This document shows, in pieces, positions 34,086 to 43,741 of a stretch of DNA of 64,000 nt (position 1 is the stretch's first letter; each line of letters starts with the position of its first letter). Made by a program: the position numbers and the translations under genes. The DNA comes from Aureimonas sp. Leaf324. Its GTDB lineage: Bacteria; Pseudomonadota; Alphaproteobacteria; Rhizobiales; Rhizobiaceae. The notes under the pieces are model-generated. The model saw only the letters and a program-made list of their open reading frames with translations, made no database searches and was not told the DNA's origin. Where the stretch lies: contig NZ_LMOH01000023.1 of NCBI RefSeq assembly GCF_001423245.1, positions 1,645-65,644 on the forward strand. The letters run 5' to 3'.

Positions 34086-34811
34086 ATGACCGAAGATCGT
34101 TCCCCGCGCGCCCTCTCGCGCCGTTCCCTGCTTCAGGGGCTCGGCCTCGGGGCCGCCGCCCTCGCCCTGTCCGGGTGCACCACCGACAACCGCGCGCGCA
34201 TCGCCAATCTGACCCCGTTCAACGGCGGCACCGGCCCGTCCGGCGTCAGCCCGGAATACCTGACCGCCTACGGCCCGATCCAGGACGGCGGGTACACGAT
34301 TCCGGGCATCGACTTCCGCCGGATGGACCTGCGCTACCTACGCCGCGAGGTCGCCTACGCCGGTCCGGAAGAGCCGGGCACCATCATCATCGACACCCCG
34401 ACGCGCTACGCCTACCTCATTCAGCCGGGCGGCACCGCGATGCGCTACGGCGTCGGCATCGGCCGCGACGGGTTCGCCTGGGAGGGCCGAGCGAAGGTCC
34501 AGTTCAAGCGCGAGTGGCCGCGCTGGACGCCGCCGGCCGAGATGATCGCGCGCCAGCCGGAACTCGAGATCTATCGCGAAGGGATGGAGCCGGGGCTGAA
34601 GAACCCGCTCGGCGCCCGCGCGCTCTACCTCTTCCAGAACGGACAGGACACGCTCTATCGCCTGCATGGAACGCCGGAGTGGTGGACCATCGGCAAGGCC
34701 GTATCGTCGGGCTGCGTGCGGTTCATGAACCACGACATCATCGACCTCTACGACCGCGCCAGCGCCGGCGCGAACGTGATCGTCAATCAGGCGGGCGGCG
34801 CGACGGTCTGA
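34086..34811 (+). CDS. L,D-transpeptidase lipoprotein (YkuD family)
   Basis: 241 residues from the ATG at 34086. The N-terminus has a twin-arginine-like signal (SRRSLLQGLGLGAAAL) ending in a lipobox LSGC (about Cys29), so it is probably an exported lipoprotein. The YkuD domain (about 90-240) carries the catalytic pair His in LHGTPEW and Cys in SSGCVRFMNHDI. Such enzymes form 3-3 peptidoglycan crosslinks or attach proteins to peptidoglycan. Single gene, converging on kynU (28-base gap). Confidence 0.93.
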   Translation: MTEDRSPRALSRRSLLQGLGLGAAALALSGCTTDNRARIANLTPFNGGTGPSGVSPEYLTAYGPIQDGGYTIPGIDFRRMDLRYLRREVAYAGPEEPGTIIIDTPTRYAYLIQPGGTAMRYGVGIGRDGFAWEGRAKVQFKREWPRWTPPAEMIARQPELEIYREGMEPGLKNPLGARALYLFQNGQDTLYRLHGTPEWWTIGKAVSSGCVRFMNHDIIDLYDRASAGANVIVNQAGGATV

Positions 34812-34839
34812 TCCGCCGCCCCTCCCTTATCGCCGCCGG

Positions 34840-36057
34840 TCAGGTCACCTTGTTTCGGCGGCGATAGTCCGGGCGGTCCCAGCGACCGCTCGCCAGGATC
34901 TCGAGGAGGACGGCCGCACCGCGCCGCACGTCGTCCTCGCCGAGATAGAGCGGCGTAAAACCGAAGCGCATGATGTCGGGGGCGCGATAGTCCCCGATCA
35001 CGCCCTCCGCGATCAGCGCCTGCATCACCGCATAACCCTCGGCATGACGGAACGAGACCTGCGATCCCCGCCGCGCGGGGTCCTCGGGCGATGCCAGTTC
35101 GAGCTCCGGACGGGAGCGTCGGACCTCGGCGATGAAGAGTTCCCCCAGTTCGATCGAGCGGGCGCGCAGAGCCTCCATGTCGATCCCCTCCCAGGCGTCG
35201 AGCGCCGCATCGAGCGCGGACAGCGCCAGGATCGGCGGCGTTCCGACCCGCATCCGCTCGACACCCGCCGCCGGCCGGTAGGTCGGCTCGAAGGCGAAGG
35301 GCGCGTCGTGGCCGAACCAGCCGGACAGGGCGGGCCGAACGGCATCGGAGAGCCGCGGCGCGACATAGATGAAGGCCGGCGCGCCGGGCCCGCCGTTCAG
35401 GTATTTGTAGGTACAGCCCACGGCAAAGTCCGCCCCGGCTGCCGCAAGGTCGATCGGCAGGGCCCCGGCGGAATGGGCGAGATCCCAGATCACGAGGGCT
35501 CCCGCCTCGTGCGCCTTGCGCGTCAATCCGGCCATGTCATGCAGACGGCCGGTCCGATAGTCGACCTGCGTCAGCATGACGACGGCGACGCTTTCGTCGA
35601 TCGCAGCCTCGACGGCTTCCGGCTCGACGACGCGAAGTTTGTGGCCGCGGTCGAGCGAGGCGATCAGCCCTTGCGCCATGTAGAGGTCGGTCGGGAAGTT
35701 GCCGGTGTCCGACAGGATTACGCGTCGATCGGGCCGGAGTTCCAGAGCAGAGGCGAGCGCCTGAAAGACCTTGATCGACAGGGTGTCGCCCATGACGACC
35801 GTCCCCGCCGGTGCTCCGATCAGGCGGCCGACGCGGTCGCCGACGCGGCGCGGCAGATCGACCCAGCCAGCGCTGTTCCAGGCGCCGATGAGCTGCCCGC
35901 CCCATTCGCTCGCGATCACCTCGGCGACGCGCGGCCCGACGCTTTTCGGCAGCGCGCCGAGCGAATTGCCGTCGAGATAGACGAGGCCGTCGGGAAGGTC
36001 GAACAGCGCGCGGGTGGCGCGGAAGGGATCGATCGGGGACATGGGCTCCAGTCGCAT
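34840..36057 (-). CDS. kynU: Kynureninase
   Basis: 405 residues from the ATG at 36057; an ATG at 36042 (MSPIDPF) is an alternative. PLP-dependent fold type I enzyme that cleaves kynurenine to anthranilate and alanine. Visible: VYLDGNSLGALP at the N-terminus, PLP lysine in CTYKYLNGGPGAPAF (about residue 230), and GWFGHDAPFAFEP. Other kyn genes (kynA, kynB) are not adjacent, so the pathway must be completed elsewhere. Confidence 0.95.
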   Translation of the reverse strand: MRLEPMSPIDPFRATRALFDLPDGLVYLDGNSLGALPKSVGPRVAEVIASEWGGQLIGAWNSAGWVDLPRRVGDRVGRLIGAPAGTVVMGDTLSIKVFQALASALELRPDRRVILSDTGNFPTDLYMAQGLIASLDRGHKLRVVEPEAVEAAIDESVAVVMLTQVDYRTGRLHDMAGLTRKAHEAGALVIWDLAHSAGALPIDLAAAGADFAVGCTYKYLNGGPGAPAFIYVAPRLSDAVRPALSGWFGHDAPFAFEPTYRPAAGVERMRVGTPPILALSALDAALDAWEGIDMEALRARSIELGELFIAEVRRSRPELELASPEDPARRGSQVSFRHAEGYAVMQALIAEGVIGDYRAPDIMRFGFTPLYLGEDDVRRGAAVLLEILASGRWDRPDYRRRNKVT

Positions 36058-36121
36058 GGCCGCGCCGACGCAGAAGGCGTCTTCGCGTGGCGCCCTTCTT
36101 GCGCCGGAAGGCGTTCGTCCT

Positions 36122-37180
36122 TCAAGGGGCGCCGGCCGGCACCGTCATCTCGGGCCCGAAGCCGAGAGCGTGAACGAACTCGTTCCAGTCCTTCGCCCGC
36201 AAGGCGCCACCGGACGCGGCCCGGTGACCGTTGCCGTACTGCTCGTCGGCGCCTGCCGGACGGACCTCGGCGAGAAATCGGAGGATGTCACGGTCCGTCG
36301 CCGTGCGTGCGGCAAAATGCACCCAGCCCTCGCGATAGCCGGTGTTGGCGGCGATCACGAGCCGATCCTTGAGACGTCCGCGCCAGGCCTGCGCCACCAG
36401 CGGATGGATCTGGCAGGGCGAGGAGAAGCGGATGATCGCGACATCGCCGACCACCTTCGGAGCGACCTTCCGCGCCTCGTCGAGCGCCACCGCGACCTCG
36501 GCCTTGGCCGCGAGAAGCGAGCCCGTCTCGGGATAAGCACCGGAGAGAACCGCCTTCGGCCCGTCCGCCTTTTCGAGAAGGTCGAAGGCCGCCGACGCAT
36601 CGCCGCTCGCGGTGCGACGGGGCGCGTTGACGAGCGACGTGGCCTTGCGAAGTGCGGTGATGCCGTAGCGCGCCCTGGCTTCGGCCATTTCGTGGAACCC
36701 CGCCTCGTCGGCGAGGTCGCCGATCAACCCGATCGCGGCGAGCCACAGGAGGTCGCCGGCATCGCCGACCGACTGGGCGCATCGGTAGGCCAGAAGGCTG
36801 GACGTCGGGACCGGATCGTCCGCGATGCCGCTGATCGTCAGCGCGTTGACCGGTCGCCCGGTGGGAACGTGATGATCGACGACGATGGCCGGAACGTCCT
36901 CGCGCGGCAGACGCGCGGCCGTGCCGAGGTCCGCGATCACCAGTCCGCCGATCTGCAGCCCGGCGAGTTCCTGCCGAAACGCATCCGAATAGGCGTTCTC
37001 GCCCTTGCCGACGATGCGCACCGACGGTGGTCGACCGGCTCGCGTCATCGCAGCCTTGAGGATGACGCCGGCCGACAGGCCGTCGGCATCGTTGTGACAG
37101 ATGAGGAGCGGTTCGGGGCCGAAAGTTCGCAGCCGCTCGGCAAACGCCTCCGGTCGGTCGAAGCGAGGCTCCTCTCCCAT
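36122..37180 (-). CDS. DHH-family phosphoesterase
   Basis: 352 residues from the ATG at 37180, with GGAAGG about 9 bases upstream; the frame is open upstream without a ribosome site. Motifs of the DHH superfamily: LICHNDADGLSAG near the N-terminus, IVVDHHVPTGRP, and GLIGDLADEAGF, giving the acidic and histidine metal ligands. A C-terminal DHHA1-like half has GYREGWVHFAAR. It is related to RecJ-like and pApase/NrnA-like proteins; the nucleic acid or nucleotide substrate cannot be told. Confidence 0.88.
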   Translation of the reverse strand: MGEEPRFDRPEAFAERLRTFGPEPLLICHNDADGLSAGVILKAAMTRAGRPPSVRIVGKGENAYSDAFRQELAGLQIGGLVIADLGTAARLPREDVPAIVVDHHVPTGRPVNALTISGIADDPVPTSSLLAYRCAQSVGDAGDLLWLAAIGLIGDLADEAGFHEMAEARARYGITALRKATSLVNAPRRTASGDASAAFDLLEKADGPKAVLSGAYPETGSLLAAKAEVAVALDEARKVAPKVVGDVAIIRFSSPCQIHPLVAQAWRGRLKDRLVIAANTGYREGWVHFAARTATDRDILRFLAEVRPAGADEQYGNGHRAASGGALRAKDWNEFVHALGFGPEMTVPAGAP

Positions 37181-37370
37181 GACGTCGGCCCTTCCCAACA
37201 TTCCCGATGGGACCACAACGCGCCCTCTTCGATCACGCTCCACCGCAAGCGTTCGCTTGGCCAGCCAAGCAGTCCGCCGTGGGCTGCCGGAACCGCGCCT
37301 CGCGAAACCCCATTGCCGAACCATCGACGGACGGGCGCGCCTGCCCGGCTGGCATGAAAGAGATGGGCCC

Positions 37371-37673
37371 ATGGTGGACCGCACGAGGATCGAAGAGCAT
37401 CAGGACGTGAGGGGGTCGGACGGCGGCCATGTCGGCACCGTCGACCACCTCGACGGCGACCGGATCAAGCTGACGAAGACCGACCCGGCTGCGGGCGGCG
37501 AACACCACTTCATCCATCTCGACAGCGTGGATCGCGTGGAAGCGGGCGCGGTGATCCTGAACCGGACGACCGCGCAGGCGCGCGACGAATGGGGCGTCGA
37601 AGCCGTCGGCAGCGCACCGGACGAGACCGACGAGCATGGCGCCCAACCGGGCTCTGCGACCGCCGGCCCCTGA
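37371..37673 (+). CDS. DUF2171 domain protein
   Basis: 100 residues from the ATG at 37371, with AAAGAGA about 8 bases upstream. The pattern DVRGSDGGHVGTVDHLDGDRIKL-like (split as VRGSDGGHVGTVDHL and DRIKLTK) and HHFIHLDSVDRVE matches the DUF2171/PRC-barrel-like family of small stress-associated proteins. No signal peptide. Function is not established. It diverges from the DHH gene. Confidence 0.8.
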   Translation: MVDRTRIEEHQDVRGSDGGHVGTVDHLDGDRIKLTKTDPAAGGEHHFIHLDSVDRVEAGAVILNRTTAQARDEWGVEAVGSAPDETDEHGAQPGSATAGP

Positions 37674-37694
37674 TCCATTCCGCTGGAAATGAGT

Positions 37695-37720
37695 GCGTTG
37701 GCACCTGCGGGTGCCAACGC
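37695..37720. repeat. Perfect 11-bp hairpin without U-tract
   Basis: Arms GCGTTGGCACC (37695-37705) and GGTGCCAACGC (37710-37720) with a TGCG tetraloop, in the gap between the DUF2171 gene and a possible small membrane gene. No run of T follows on either strand. It could be a terminator of another type, an RNA-stability element or an operator. Confidence 0.5.
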
Positions 37721-37740
37721 CGAACCGGAGAACGATCCCC

Positions 37741-37998
37741 ATGGACAGCATGCCCAAAGGTTCCGGAGCGCTTCTGCGCGTCTGGCGCGTTCTTTTTGGC
37801 GGAAGCGAAGGCGTCGGAATGACCCGGTTGATGGTCTTTCTCGCCGCCTACGTCCTCGTCGGCGGTCTGATCTTTCGCCTTCGCCACGCGCTGACGCTCG
37901 ATCGGACCGCCCGCCTCGGCGGTCAGACCGCTCGCAGCCGCATCTGCCGGTTCACGCGAAGGGCGATCAACGTGCACACCGCGCCGGACAGGAGATAG
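37741..37998 (+). CDS. Possible small membrane protein, overlapping MFS gene end
   Basis: 85 residues from the ATG at 37741, with CGGAG about 9 bases upstream. One hydrophobic segment (about 28-45, LMVFLAAYVLVGGLIF) after a basic N-terminus. The last 76 bases overlap the 3' end of the MFS gene on the other strand, so only the first 60 residues are free of that constraint. I do not recognise it; it may be spurious. Confidence 0.35.
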   Translation: MDSMPKGSGALLRVWRVLFGGSEGVGMTRLMVFLAAYVLVGGLIFRLRHALTLDRTARLGGQTARSRICRFTRRAINVHTAPDRR

Positions 37999-39254
37999 AT
38001 GCCGACGGCGATGAGGCCGAACCTGCTGGTCGCCCCGAGCGCGACCAGCGGCGCGAAGCCGGCGCCGATCAGCCACGCGAGGTCGGTGGTCAGCGCGGAA
38101 CCCGTGTAGCGATCGCGCCCCGCGAAGTTCGACGCGACGGCGCCGGCGGACTGGCCGTGCGACAGGCCGAGAAGCGCGAAACCGATCATGATGAAAGCGG
38201 TCTGCGCCGTCGAGCCACCGCCCAGAAGGAACGGCGTCGCGACGCTGAAGGCCGCGATGGCGATAGCGCAGGCGCCCAGGTGCGTGCGCCGACCGACGCG
38301 ATCGGCGATCGAGCCGGACAGGAGGATGCACACGAGACAGATCGCTGCGCCGCCGAGCTGCATCAGCAGGAACTCGCCGGGCGAGCGGTTCGAGAAGATG
38401 TCGACGTAGGAGATCGGGAAGATCGTGACGAGATGGAAGAGCGCGAAGCTCGCCAGCGGGACGAAGGCGCCCACGAGCACCGCATTGCCCTGCTTGGCCA
38501 CGAGTTCCTTGACGCTGACCGGCGTCAGGTCGCGGCTCTCGTAGAGCTCGGCATATTCTTCCGTCGCGATCAGGCGAAGGCGGGCGAAGAGCGCCACGAC
38601 GTTGATCGTGAAGGCCACGAAGAACGGATAGCGCCAGCCCCAGCCGAGGAAGTCCTCGGCCGCGAGGTTGAGGTAGAAGAAGGCGAAGAGCGAGCTTGCG
38701 AGAATGAAGCCGATCGGCGTGCCGAGCTGCGGCAGCATCGCGTACCAGGCGCGGTGCTTCTCCGGCGCGTGCATGGCAAGGAGCGACGCCAGACCGTCCC
38801 AGGCGCCGCCGAGCGCGAACCCCTGCCCGAGGCGGAACACGATGAGCGCGACGATCGCCCATATGCCTGCGGACTGGTATCCCGGCAGAAAGGCGATGGC
38901 CGCTGTCGAGCCGCCGAGGAGGAAGAGCGCGATCGTCAGCTTGACCCCTCGTCCGTGCCGGCGATCCACTTCCATGAACAGGATCGAGCCGAACGGACGG
39001 GCGATGAAGGCGAGGCCGAAGATGGCGAACGCATAGAGCGTGCCGGTCAGCTTGTCGGTGAACGGGAACATCAGGGCCGGGAAGACGATCACCGATGCGA
39101 TGCCGTAGACGAAGAAGTCGAACGCCTCCGAGGCGCGCCCGATCACGACGCCGATCGCCAGTTCGCCGGGCGACACATGGCCGTCGGTCGAGACGAGACG
39201 GGCGTCGCGTTCCATTTCCGTGGACGAGGCCACTGACTGGTTCGGCGTCGACAT
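37923..39254 (-). CDS. MFS transporter, metabolite:H+ symporter type
   Basis: 443 residues from the ATG at 39254, with AGGAG 7 bases upstream; the frame is open to 39413 but runs into the cyo promoter region. Twelve membrane segments; IFGLAFIARPFGSILFMEVDRRHGR is represented by IARPFGSILF and a DRRHGR loop, the pattern of the MHS family (ProP/ShiA/citrate-like symporters). The substrate is not evident. It diverges from cyoA. Confidence 0.88.
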   Translation of the reverse strand: MSTPNQSVASSTEMERDARLVSTDGHVSPGELAIGVVIGRASEAFDFFVYGIASVIVFPALMFPFTDKLTGTLYAFAIFGLAFIARPFGSILFMEVDRRHGRGVKLTIALFLLGGSTAAIAFLPGYQSAGIWAIVALIVFRLGQGFALGGAWDGLASLLAMHAPEKHRAWYAMLPQLGTPIGFILASSLFAFFYLNLAAEDFLGWGWRYPFFVAFTINVVALFARLRLIATEEYAELYESRDLTPVSVKELVAKQGNAVLVGAFVPLASFALFHLVTIFPISYVDIFSNRSPGEFLLMQLGGAAICLVCILLSGSIADRVGRRTHLGACAIAIAAFSVATPFLLGGGSTAQTAFIMIGFALLGLSHGQSAGAVASNFAGRDRYTGSALTTDLAWLIGAGFAPLVALGATSRFGLIAVGIYLLSGAVCTLIALRVNRQMRLRAV

Positions 39255-39428
39255 GCCGCAGCTCCTGAGAATGGGGGCGTGATGCCCGCCCCCTAAATTT
39301 ATGGCGTGCTCCGATGCCGAATAGGTCGCCCGCTGCATATTCGTCAAACGAAGCGCGGTTGGACAAAACGTCCAATCCCCATTCCGCACCGCAAAACATA
39401 CATCGCGGAACAAGACATCGGGACTGAG
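39255..39428. promoter_or_regulatory. Divergent promoter region MFS / cyoABCD with inverted repeat
   Basis: 174 bases. TTGGAC-AAAAC-GTCCAA at 39359-39375 is a perfect inverted repeat about 55 bases before cyoA, fitting a dimeric regulator site. A second, GC-rich hairpin (GGGGGCG with CGCCCCC) lies near 39273-39293, close to the MFS start. It is not the FNR consensus. Which regulator binds is unknown; the RegA-type regulator encoded at the end of the operon is a candidate only by position. Confidence 0.45.
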
Positions 39429-40649
39429 ATGGTCGTTTTGCTCCAGAGATCCTTGCGCGCCCTGGCCGTGCTGCCGCTCCTGCTGATCCTCGGCGGGTGT
39501 AACCTTGTGGTGATGAATCCCTCCGGCTTCATCGCCAACCAGCAGGCCAACCTCATCCTTATCTCAACCGGCCTGATGCTGCTCATCATCGTGCCGGTGA
39601 TCATCGCGACCTTCTGGTTCGCGTGGCGCTATCGCGCCAGCAACGCGGACGCCAAATACGACGGCGACTGGCATCATTCGACGCGCCTTGAGGTGTTGAT
39701 CTGGACCGCGCCGCTGATGATCATCATCGCGCTCGGCGCCGTCACCTGGATCTCGACGCACCTGCTCGACCCCTACCGGCCGCTCGACCGCATCGACGCC
39801 GTCCGCCCCGTGACTGCGGACACCCCGCCGATCACCGTGGAGGTCGTCGCGCTCGACTGGAAGTGGATGTTCTTCTACCCGGAATACGGCATCGCGACGG
39901 TCAACGAGCTGGCCGCGCCGGTGGATCGGCCGATCAACTTCAAGATCACCTCCAGCGCGATCATGAACACGTTCTACGTGCCGGCCCTCGCCGGCATGAT
40001 CTACGCCATGCCCGGCATGGAGACGAAGCTCCACGCTGTGATCAACAAGCCCGGCGTCTACGAGGGCATGTCGGCCAACTATTCGGGCGCCGGCTTCTCG
40101 AACATGCACTTCAAGTTCCACGGCTTCGCCCAGGGCGACTTCGATGCCTGGGTGCAGAAGGTGCGCACCGAGGGGCAGCCGCTCGACCGCGCGCGCTATC
40201 TCGAGGTCGAGAAGCCGAGCGAGGCTGAGCCCGTCCACTACTACTCCAGCGTCGAGGATGGCCTCTACAAGGCGGTTCTCAACATGTGCACGGCACCCGG
40301 AAAGATGTGCATGGATGAGATGATGCACATCGACATGCAGGGCGGTGCCGGCATCGAAAGCACAGAGAATCGCGACCGCCTGATCTACGACGGCCACCGC
40401 AACCACGACGGCGCCGGGCATGGTCCCGAAGGCTATGCCGGGGCGTCCGGCGGAAGCGAAGCGCAGGGCGCGACGTTCCCGGCCTCCGGGCGCGAGTCCC
40501 GATCTGAGGAGACCCCGGAAGGCGTCGCACCCATGGGCTCCTCCGGCGACGCCGGGCACGAAGGCATGAGTGGCATGAACGGACACGAAGGTCACGGCGC
40601 CCCATCCGGCGGCGAGATCGCACCGAACCAACTGAACCAGACGAACTGA
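39429..40649 (+). CDS. cyoA: Cytochrome bo3 ubiquinol oxidase subunit II, with long C-terminal tail
   Basis: 406 residues from the ATG at 39429. A lipoprotein signal (lipobox LGGC, about Cys22) and two membrane segments precede the cupredoxin domain with ALDWKWMFFYPEYG and SNMHFKFHGF. CuA ligands are lacking, as expected for a quinol oxidase. After the conserved MCTAPGKMCMDEMMHID region a tail of about 100 residues is rich in Gly, His, Glu and Met (GHEGMSGMNGHEGHG); the E. coli protein has 315 residues in all. First gene of cyoABCD-surf1-regB-regA. Confidence 0.95.
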   Translation: MVVLLQRSLRALAVLPLLLILGGCNLVVMNPSGFIANQQANLILISTGLMLLIIVPVIIATFWFAWRYRASNADAKYDGDWHHSTRLEVLIWTAPLMIIIALGAVTWISTHLLDPYRPLDRIDAVRPVTADTPPITVEVVALDWKWMFFYPEYGIATVNELAAPVDRPINFKITSSAIMNTFYVPALAGMIYAMPGMETKLHAVINKPGVYEGMSANYSGAGFSNMHFKFHGFAQGDFDAWVQKVRTEGQPLDRARYLEVEKPSEAEPVHYYSSVEDGLYKAVLNMCTAPGKMCMDEMMHIDMQGGAGIESTENRDRLIYDGHRNHDGAGHGPEGYAGASGGSEAQGATFPASGRESRSEETPEGVAPMGSSGDAGHEGMSGMNGHEGHGAPSGGEIAPNQLNQTN

Positions 40650-40709
40650 CCGACGGCCGGGGTCCTCCCAGCCTCGGCTCGAAACAGCGCGAACCAGCGG
40701 ATCCGACCA

Positions 40710-42716
40710 ATGTTTTCCAATATGGATCTACAGCAACTGGTGTTCGGGCGCCTGACGCTCGATGCCATTCCCCTCCACGATCCCATCCTCCTCGTGACGT
40801 TCGCCGTGGTCGCCATCGGCGGCACCGCGCTGGTCGCCGCGCTGACCTATTACAAACTGTGGGGCTACCTCTGGACGGAGTGGTTCACCACCGTCGATCA
40901 CAAGAAGATCGGCATCATGTACTGCATCCTGGCGATCGTGATGTTGCTGCGCGGCTTCTCCGACGCGATCCTGATGCGCACGCAGCAGGCCATCGCCTTC
41001 GGCGCGAACGAGGGATACCTTCCCCCGCACCACTACGACCAGATCTTCACCGCCCACGGCGTGATCATGATCTTCTTCGTGGCGATGCCGTTCATCACCG
41101 GTCTGATGAACTACGTCGTGCCGCTGCAGATCGGCGCACGCGACGTGGCGTTCCCGTTCCTCAACAACTTCTCGTTCTGGATGACGGTCGGCGGCGCGGT
41201 GATGGTGATGTTCTCGCTGTTCGTGGGCGAGTTCGCGCGCACCGGCTGGCTGGCGATGCCGCCGCTGTCGGGACCGGCCTATAGTCCGGGCGTCGGCGTC
41301 GACTACTACATCTGGGCCCTGCAGATCGCGGGCGTCGGAACCTTGCTGTCGGGCATCAACCTGATCGTCACGATCGTGAAGATGCGCGCGCCCGGCATGA
41401 CCATGATGAAGATGCCGATCTTCACATGGACCTCGCTCTGCACCAACGTCCTCATCGTCGCCGCCTTCCCGGTGCTGACGGCGGTGATGACCCTCCTCTC
41501 GCTGGATCGCTACGTCGGGACGAACTTCTTCTCGAACGATCTCGGCGGCAATCCGATGATGTACGTGAACCTCATCTGGATCTGGGGTCACCCGGAGGTC
41601 TACATCCTGATCCTGCCGGCCTTCGGCATCTTCTCCGAGGTCGTCTCGACCTATTCCTCGAAGCGTCTCTTCGGCTACGCGTCGATGGTCTACGCGACGG
41701 TCGTCATCACGATCCTCTCCTACCTCGTCTGGCTGCACCACTTCTTCACGATGGGCTCGGGCGCCAGCGTGAACTCGTTCTTCGGCATCACGACGATGAT
41801 CATCTCGATCCCGACGGGCGCGAAGATCTTCAACTGGCTGTTCACGATGTATCGCGGGCGCATCCGGTTCGACGTGCCGATGCTGTGGAGCCTCGGCTTC
41901 ATGGTCACCTTCGTGATCGGCGGCATGACCGGCGTGCTCCTCGCCGTTCCCCCGGCGGACTTCGTGCTGCACAACTCGCTGTTCCTCGTGGCGCACTTCC
42001 ACAACGTCATCATCGGCGGCGTGCTGTTCGGCCTCTTCGCCGGCGTGAACTACTGGTTCCCGAAGGCCTTCGGCTTCAAGCTCGACGAGTTCTGGGGCAA
42101 GATGAGCTTCTGGTTCTGGCTGACCGGCTTCTGGTTCGCCTTCGCGCCGCTCTACGTGCTCGGCCTTATGGGCGTGACGCGCCGCATGAACCACTTCGAG
42201 GATCCGTCGCTGCAGATCTGGTTCGTCATCGCGGCCTTCGGCGCCTTCCTAGTGGCGCTCGGCATCGCCTCGTTCCTGATCCAGATCTACGTGAGCATCA
42301 AGAACCGCGACAAGCTGCGCGACGTGACGGGCGACCCTTGGGGCGGGCGCACGCTGGAGTGGGCGACCTCCTCGCCGCCGCCGGCCTACAACTTCGCCTT
42401 CACCCCGATGATCCACGACGGCGATGCGTGGTGGGACATGAAGCGGCGCGGCTACGTCCGTCCGCTCACCGGCTTCCGTCCTGTCCACATGCCTGCGAAC
42501 ACGGGTGCGGGCGTGATCCTGGCCGGCCTGTCGGTGGCCTGCGGCTTCGCCCTCGTGTGGTACATCTGGTGGCTGGCCGCCCTGTCCTTCGTCGCCATCA
42601 TCGGGACGACGATCGTGCACAGCTTCAACTACAAGCGCGATTTCTACATCCCGGCCGATGAAGTGGCCCGGGCCGAGCAGGAGCGCACGCAGCTCCTGGC
42701 GACATTGGGAGTCTGA
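40710..42716 (+). CDS. cyoB: Cytochrome bo3 ubiquinol oxidase subunit I
   Basis: 668 residues, normal for CyoB, about 15 membrane segments. The haem-copper site is intact: [13 protein letters not shown] with the His-Tyr pair, WLHHFFTMG with the two CuB histidines, and [11 protein letters not shown] with haem ligands. It reduces O2 to water with ubiquinol and pumps protons. It starts 60 bases after cyoA and is followed by cyoC after 3 bases. Confidence 0.98.
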   Translation: MFSNMDLQQLVFGRLTLDAIPLHDPILLVTFAVVAIGGTALVAALTYYKLWGYLWTEWFTTVDHKKIGIMYCILAIVMLLRGFSDAILMRTQQAIAFGANEGYLPPHHYDQIFTAHGVIMIFFVAMPFITGLMNYVVPLQIGARDVAFPFLNNFSFWMTVGGAVMVMFSLFVGEFARTGWLAMPPLSGPAYSPGVGVDYYIWALQIAGVGTLLSGINLIVTIVKMRAPGMTMMKMPIFTWTSLCTNVLIVAAFPVLTAVMTLLSLDRYVGTNFFSNDLGGNPMMYVNLIWIWGHPEVYILILPAFGIFSEVVSTYSSKRLFGYASMVYATVVITILSYLVWLHHFFTMGSGASVNSFFGITTMIISIPTGAKIFNWLFTMYRGRIRFDVPMLWSLGFMVTFVIGGMTGVLLAVPPADFVLHNSLFLVAHFHNVIIGGVLFGLFAGVNYWFPKAFGFKLDEFWGKMSFWFWLTGFWFAFAPLYVLGLMGVTRRMNHFEDPSLQIWFVIAAFGAFLVALGIASFLIQIYVSIKNRDKLRDVTGDPWGGRTLEWATSSPPPAYNFAFTPMIHDGDAWWDMKRRGYVRPLTGFRPVHMPANTGAGVILAGLSVACGFALVWYIWWLAALSFVAIIGTTIVHSFNYKRDFYIPADEVARAEQERTQLLATLGV

Positions 42717-42719
42717 TCG

Positions 42720-43358
42720 ATGGCCCACGCAAACGCGGTGTCCGCTGCCGGCATCGACAGCAACGAGCTGAAGTTCTATGTCGCCGAAGAGGAGGGCCAC
42801 GCCGAGGGCGGCACCCTTCTCGGCTTCTGGCTCTACCTGATGAGCGATTGCCTCATCTTCGCGGTGCTCTTCGCCTGCTACGGCGTCTACGGGCGCTCCT
42901 ATGCGGCCGGCCCCTCGGGGGCCGACCTCTTCGATCTCGAACTCGTGGCCCTGTCCACGGGCCTCCTCCTCGTATCGTCGATCACCTACGGCATGGCGAT
43001 GCTCGCGATGGAGAAGGGCTCTAAGGGGCTGACGCTCGCCTGGCTCGCCGTGACCGGCGTCTTCGGTCTCGGGTTCCTCGGCGCCACCGCCTACGAGTTC
43101 CACCACCTGATCGAGATCGGCGCCGGTCCGCAGCGTTCGGCCTTCCTGTCCTCGTTCTTCGCGCTCGTCGGCACCCATGCGCTCCACGTCGCCTTCGGCG
43201 CGCTGTGGCTGGTCGTGCTGATGGTGCAGGTCGTCTGGAAGGGCCTGATCCCGGAAAACCGCCGCCGATTGATGTGCCTGTCGATGTTCTGGCACTTCCT
43301 CGACGTCGTCTGGATCGGCGTCTTCTCCTTCGTCTACCTCATGGGGTCGCTAGCATGA
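42720..43358 (+). CDS. cyoC: Cytochrome bo3 ubiquinol oxidase subunit III
   Basis: 212 residues, five membrane segments, with [18 protein letters not shown] (as [17 protein letters not shown]) and [19 protein letters not shown], typical of subunit III. Its stop overlaps the cyoD start (ATGA). Stabilises the subunit I core. Confidence 0.97.
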   Translation: MAHANAVSAAGIDSNELKFYVAEEEGHAEGGTLLGFWLYLMSDCLIFAVLFACYGVYGRSYAAGPSGADLFDLELVALSTGLLLVSSITYGMAMLAMEKGSKGLTLAWLAVTGVFGLGFLGATAYEFHHLIEIGAGPQRSAFLSSFFALVGTHALHVAFGALWLVVLMVQVVWKGLIPENRRRLMCLSMFWHFLDVVWIGVFSFVYLMGSLA

Positions 43359-43741
43359 GCGAGAAGCATCACGGGGCTCAGGTCGAGGTTCTCCACGACC
43401 ACCACGAGGCCGGCCACGGCAGCTTCAAGGGGTATCTCACCGGCTTCCTCCTATCGGTCGTCCTGACGACGATCCCGTTCTGGCTGGTGATGGGCGACGT
43501 CTTCGACTCGACCCGCGTCACGGCCTTCGTGGTCATGGCCTTCGCGGCGGTGCAGATCGTGGTCCACATGGTCTACTTCCTGCACATGAACACGAAGTCG
43601 GAAGGTGGCTGGAACATGCTGGCCCTGATCTTCACCGTCGTGATCCTGATCATCACGATCGCAGGTTCGCTGTGGGTCATGTACCACCTCAACACGAACA
43701 TGATGCCGGCCATGCAGCACGACATGAGCCAGATGCCGTGA
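43355..43741 (+). CDS. cyoD: Cytochrome bo3 ubiquinol oxidase subunit IV
   Basis: 128 residues, three membrane segments: [34 protein letters not shown] and a last helix around residue 100. The central VHMVYFLHM motif is the CyoD hallmark. The N-terminal His-rich stretch ([12 protein letters not shown]) precedes the first helix. Overlaps cyoC and the SURF1 gene by 4 bases each. Confidence 0.96.
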   Translation: MSEKHHGAQVEVLHDHHEAGHGSFKGYLTGFLLSVVLTTIPFWLVMGDVFDSTRVTAFVVMAFAAVQIVVHMVYFLHMNTKSEGGWNMLALIFTVVILIITIAGSLWVMYHLNTNMMPAMQHDMSQMP

